39,271 nucleotides of DNA from positions 1-39,271 of the forward strand of contig NZ_VUKF01000043.1 in assembly GCF_009193185.1 (NCBI RefSeq), in the 5' to 3' direction. Source of the stretch: Georgenia thermotolerans. GTDB lineage: Bacteria; Actinomycetota; Actinomycetes; Actinomycetales; Actinomycetaceae. How positions within the stretch are numbered: the first letter of the stretch is position 1; every line of letters starts with the position of its first letter. The notes under the pieces are model-generated. The model was not told where the DNA came from and did no database searches. It worked only from the letters and a program-made list of their open reading frames with translations. Positions 37,110-39,271 of the stretch are shown here, one piece after another. The position numbers were made by a program, and so were the translations under genes.

Positions 37110-38399
37110 ATGTTGCGGCGCGGGGCCCGGGGGAAGCTGCTCGTCCTTCCGTTCCTGCTCGCCGTCGCCACGTGCGGCGGCCCCGGCGAGGGCGTCATGC
37201 TGCGCTCCGACGTCCCGCGGCAGCACGTGGCCGTCGTCGACGCCGCCGCCGTGCCGGACGTCGTCGCCGCGACGACGGAGCTCGGCGCCGGGCTGCTCGC
37301 CGGAACCACGCCCAGACAGAACGCCGTCGTCTCACCGGCATCGGTCGCCGTCGTGCTCTCGATGCTGGCCGAGGGGGCCGACGGCGCCAGCGCACGAGAG
37401 CTGGACGGGCTGCTCGGGGCGTCGGGTGAGGCGCGCACCGCGGCGGTCAACGCGCTGCTGAACGAGCTGTCACGGCACGACGGCAAGCCGTCCGTCGCGG
37501 CAGCGGACCAGCGCCCGGACCGGCCGGTGCTCCACCTGGCCAGCCGGGTCGTCGTCGACGACGACCTGGACGTCCAGGACGCGTACCTGGACCGGCTCGC
37601 CGCCGACTACGGTGCCGGGATCGGTTCGGCGGACCTCTCCTCGCCCTCGGGCAAGGCCGCGCTGGACGCCTGGGTGGCCCAGCACTCGGGCGGGCTCATC
37701 GAACACTCGGGGATCGAGCCCGATGCGTCGCTCCGGCTGGTGCTGCAGAACAGCGTCGTGCTGGCTGCCGCCTGGGCCACGCCGTTCGATGCCGAGCTGA
37801 CCACCGCAGAGCCGTTCACCACGGGTTCCGGCACGCGGGCCAGCGTCCCGACGATGCACCGCACCGGGGAGCTCGCGTACACGGCCGACGGGCCGTGGCA
37901 GGCGGTGCGTCTGCCCTACACCGACGGCTTCGCGCTGGACGTCGTGCTTCCCTCCACGGGCAGGCCGCCGGCGACGCTCACGGGCGACGAGTGGGCCGCA
38001 CTCAGTGCCGCGCTGGGGACGGGGGAGACCGCCACCGACGTCGCGCTGGCGCTGCCGTCGGTGCGCCTCACCAACGCCCTGGACCTCGTGGACGGGCTGC
38101 GGCAGGCCGGGGTGCGGACGGTGTGGTCCCCGGCGACCGCTGACCTGAGCGGGATCGCCGAGGCGGACGACGGCGCACCGCTCTTCCTCGGGGCGGTCGG
38201 CCAGCAGGTGACGATGGCCATCGACGAGGCCGGCACGGTGGCCGCCGCGACGACCGAGGCAGGGGTGATGGGCGGTGCCGCGCTCGAGCCGGCGCGCCCG
38301 GTCGAGATGACGGTCGATCGACCGTTCGCGGTCCGCATCGTGCACGTCCCGACGGACCTGCCGGTGTTCATGGGTGTGGTCAACGACCCGCGCGGCTGA
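37110..38399 (+). CDS. Secreted serpin (serine protease inhibitor family)
   Basis: This 429-residue protein starts with a signal peptide (MLRRGARGKLLVLPFLLAVA) ending in VATC, a possible but atypical lipobox with C22. The serpin fold is supported by VVSPASVAVVLSMLAEGADG, LRLVLQNSVVLAAAWATPFD, AVRLPYTDGFALDVVLP and the C-terminal signature VDRPFAVRIVHVPTDLPVFM followed by GVVNDP. The reactive-loop hinge is E373-A-G-T-V-A-A-A-T-T382, the small-residue pattern of inhibitory serpins. Counting from G375 as P15 puts P1 near G389 (VMGGAAL). The target is therefore unclear, perhaps an elastase- or subtilisin-like protease. It lies in an accessory region after acnA, with no protease gene adjacent. Confidence 0.88.
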   Translation: MLRRGARGKLLVLPFLLAVATCGGPGEGVMLRSDVPRQHVAVVDAAAVPDVVAATTELGAGLLAGTTPRQNAVVSPASVAVVLSMLAEGADGASARELDGLLGASGEARTAAVNALLNELSRHDGKPSVAAADQRPDRPVLHLASRVVVDDDLDVQDAYLDRLAADYGAGIGSADLSSPSGKAALDAWVAQHSGGLIEHSGIEPDASLRLVLQNSVVLAAAWATPFDAELTTAEPFTTGSGTRASVPTMHRTGELAYTADGPWQAVRLPYTDGFALDVVLPSTGRPPATLTGDEWAALSAALGTGETATDVALALPSVRLTNALDLVDGLRQAGVRTVWSPATADLSGIAEADDGAPLFLGAVGQQVTMAIDEAGTVAAATTEAGVMGGAALEPARPVEMTVDRPFAVRIVHVPTDLPVFMGVVNDPRG

Positions 38400-38407
38400 C
38401 CGCGCGG
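38388..38407 (+). terminator. Hairpin spanning the serpin stop codon
   Basis: CCGCGCGG (38388-38395) and its copy (38400-38407), each self-complementary, flank the 4-nt loop CTGA that contains most of the stop codon. No T-run follows. It could terminate transcription or protect the 3' end. Confidence 0.4.
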
Positions 38408-38533
38408 CTCATCTCACTGGCAGCTCCACGCGCCGACACTCCCTGCTGGGGTCCTGCGGGGCTTCTCTGCTCGGCTGCCGCGGGGGTTTCCACAGGCGTG
38501 GTCGCCTTCGTGACCGGTGTCGGTGGGGTGTTC

Positions 38534-38539
38534 TAGGTT
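38534..38539 (+). promoter_or_regulatory. DUF222 gene -10 element, leaderless arrangement
   Basis: TAGGTT, then 6 nt, then the ATG at 38546. GTGACC (38510-38515) is 18 bp upstream and could serve as -35. The rest of the 38408-38545 gap shows nothing else. Confidence 0.55.
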
Positions 38540-38545
38540 GTATGT

Positions 38546-39144
38546 ATGTTCGAAGAGGAACGTGGTGGGGGCGGCGTGCCGGGCGACGAGGCCGGGGCGT
38601 GTTGCGAGGTGGCGGCGGACCGGCGGGTGTGTGAGCACATGGAGGCGGTCATGGCCCAGGCGCGGGCCGAGGCCGCGGCGGAGGAGGCGGCGGAGCGGGC
38701 GGCGTGGGCGGCGGCGCCGGTGCTGGAGGCGCGGGCGGCGGCGATCGAGGGGGACCGGCACGCCCGGGCGTTGCTGGGGTGGTGGGACGAGGACGAGCTC
38801 GCGGCGGCGTTGGCGCGGGAGGAGTGTCCGGAGTCCTTCGCCCCGACCCCGCCCACCGCGCCGGTGGTGTCGGTGCCGGGCCCGCCGGGGCGGGCGGGGT
38901 GCCTGGCGCAGGACCTGCCGGCGGGGGTGCTGGCGCAGATGGCGCCGGACGCCCAGCTGGCGGTGGTGCTGGAGGGGGTGGACGTGGCCGCGTTGGACCC
39001 GTTCGCGGCGGTGGAGGTGGTCGCGGCGTTCAAGCGGGTGGAGGCGTGGGCGGCGGGGCAGGCGGCGCTGGCGGCGGCGGAGCTGGCGCGGATGCCGGCG
39101 ATGAGCGCCCAGCGGATCATCGCCCCGGGGGTGGGTGAGGAGGT
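38546..39144 (+). pseudogene. DUF222 (13E12-type HNH endonuclease) gene, 5' part, interrupted by an IS
   Basis: About 200 residues of a DUF222 protein, the N-terminal domain of the actinobacterial 13E12 repeat/HNH nuclease family. Visible features are MFEEERGGGG, a CEHMEAVMAQARAEAAAEEA helix, LPAGVLAQMAPDAQLAVVLE and FAAVEVVAAFKRVEAWAAGQ followed by LARMPAMSAQR. The expected continuation and C-terminal HNH domain are missing because an IS3-family end begins at about 39145. The frame stays open into the IS to the window edge, but those residues are not DUF222. Codon choice (mostly GCG, GTG and CGG) differs from the GCC/GTC-rich neighbours. These genes exist in many dispersed copies per genome and their role is unclear. 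Confidence 0.8.
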
Positions 39145-39271
39145 TGAACCGTCCTGGGTCCGCCGGAGGGCTGGTGGGTTACGCGACCTCCGGGATGGTG
39201 GTCGCGGTTACAGCCTGCCGGTGACGGTGTTCGAACTCCATCGGGGGCAGGTTCTCGATGGAGGAGTGCAG
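39145..39271 (-). mobile_element. IS3-family insertion sequence, one end only
   Basis: The terminal repeat appears to begin TGAACCGTCCTGGG at 39145, in the TGAACCG form common for IS3-family ends, and the transposase C terminus lies just inside it on the minus strand. The rest of the element is beyond the window. The DUF222 reading frame stops matching its family at this point. Confidence 0.75.
39179..39271 (-). CDS. IS3-family transposase OrfB, C-terminal fragment
   Basis: Read on the minus strand from the window edge, the last 30 residues are LHSSIENLPPMEFEHRHRQA followed by VTATTIPEVA and TAA (39181-39179). LHSSIxxLPPxEFE is the typical end of the DDE integrase-core transposase of IS3-family elements. 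The catalytic residues lie outside the window. Whether the full gene is intact cannot be judged. Confidence 0.85.
   Translation of the reverse strand: MHSSIENLPPMEFEHRHRQAVTATTIPEVA

Overview
This window is very GC-rich, densely packed DNA with GTG starts, 4-bp stop/start overlaps and many apparently leaderless genes. It reads as the chromosome of a high-GC actinobacterium. The gene set (principal sigma factor, topoisomerase IV pair, SepH, DUF7455, DUF5998, DUF4193, DUF3093, DUF3710, DUF3159) points to the Micrococcales, perhaps near Cellulomonas or Georgenia. That placement is inference from gene content.

Layout. (1) 1-3.6 kb: glycine cleavage genes gcvH and gcvP, preceded by an open frame whose first residues resemble a piece of gcvT. 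(2) 3.7-5.1 kb: sigA, behind a perfect TATAAT and followed by a hairpin. (3) 5.2-7.6 kb: a lipoprotein serine hydrolase, then a DUF1206 membrane protein and a small DUF7455 zinc protein on the minus strand. (4) 7.8-15.8 kb: topoisomerase IV genes parE (+) and parC (-), separated by a 16-bp minisatellite, two tandem paralogous double-GNAT acetyltransferases and a second serine hydrolase. (5) 15.9-21.2 kb: a plus-strand run of a GNAT/acyl-CoA-synthetase fusion, DUF5998, an alkaline-phosphatase-fold phosphodiesterase and thymidine kinase, converging on sepH. (6) 22.6-32.9 kb: inositol monophosphatase, DUF4193, DUF3093, DUF3710, an OB-fold protein, DUF3159, two TrkA K+-channel regulators, an APC permease and a TRAM RNA methyltransferase. 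This order matches Mycobacterium tuberculosis Rv2701c-Rv2689c, except that dut (Rv2697c) is absent and a lone tnpB sits between the trkA pair and the permease. (7) 33-37 kb: an SDR oxidoreductase and aconitase acnA, with a near-palindromic operator-like site upstream and a strong intrinsic terminator downstream. (8) 37-39.3 kb: accessory DNA: 22-bp direct repeats, a secreted serpin with an inhibitory-type hinge, and a DUF222 (13E12-type) gene cut by the end of an IS3-family element that runs off the window.

Most of the window is conserved housekeeping. The best leads are the standalone TnpB with intact catalytic residues and folded sequence over its stop codon, the serpin, the acnA operator-like palindrome, an ECF-type promoter before DUF4193, the missing dut, and a recurring xAnnnT hexamer 6-8 nt before start codons, which suggests widespread leaderless transcription.
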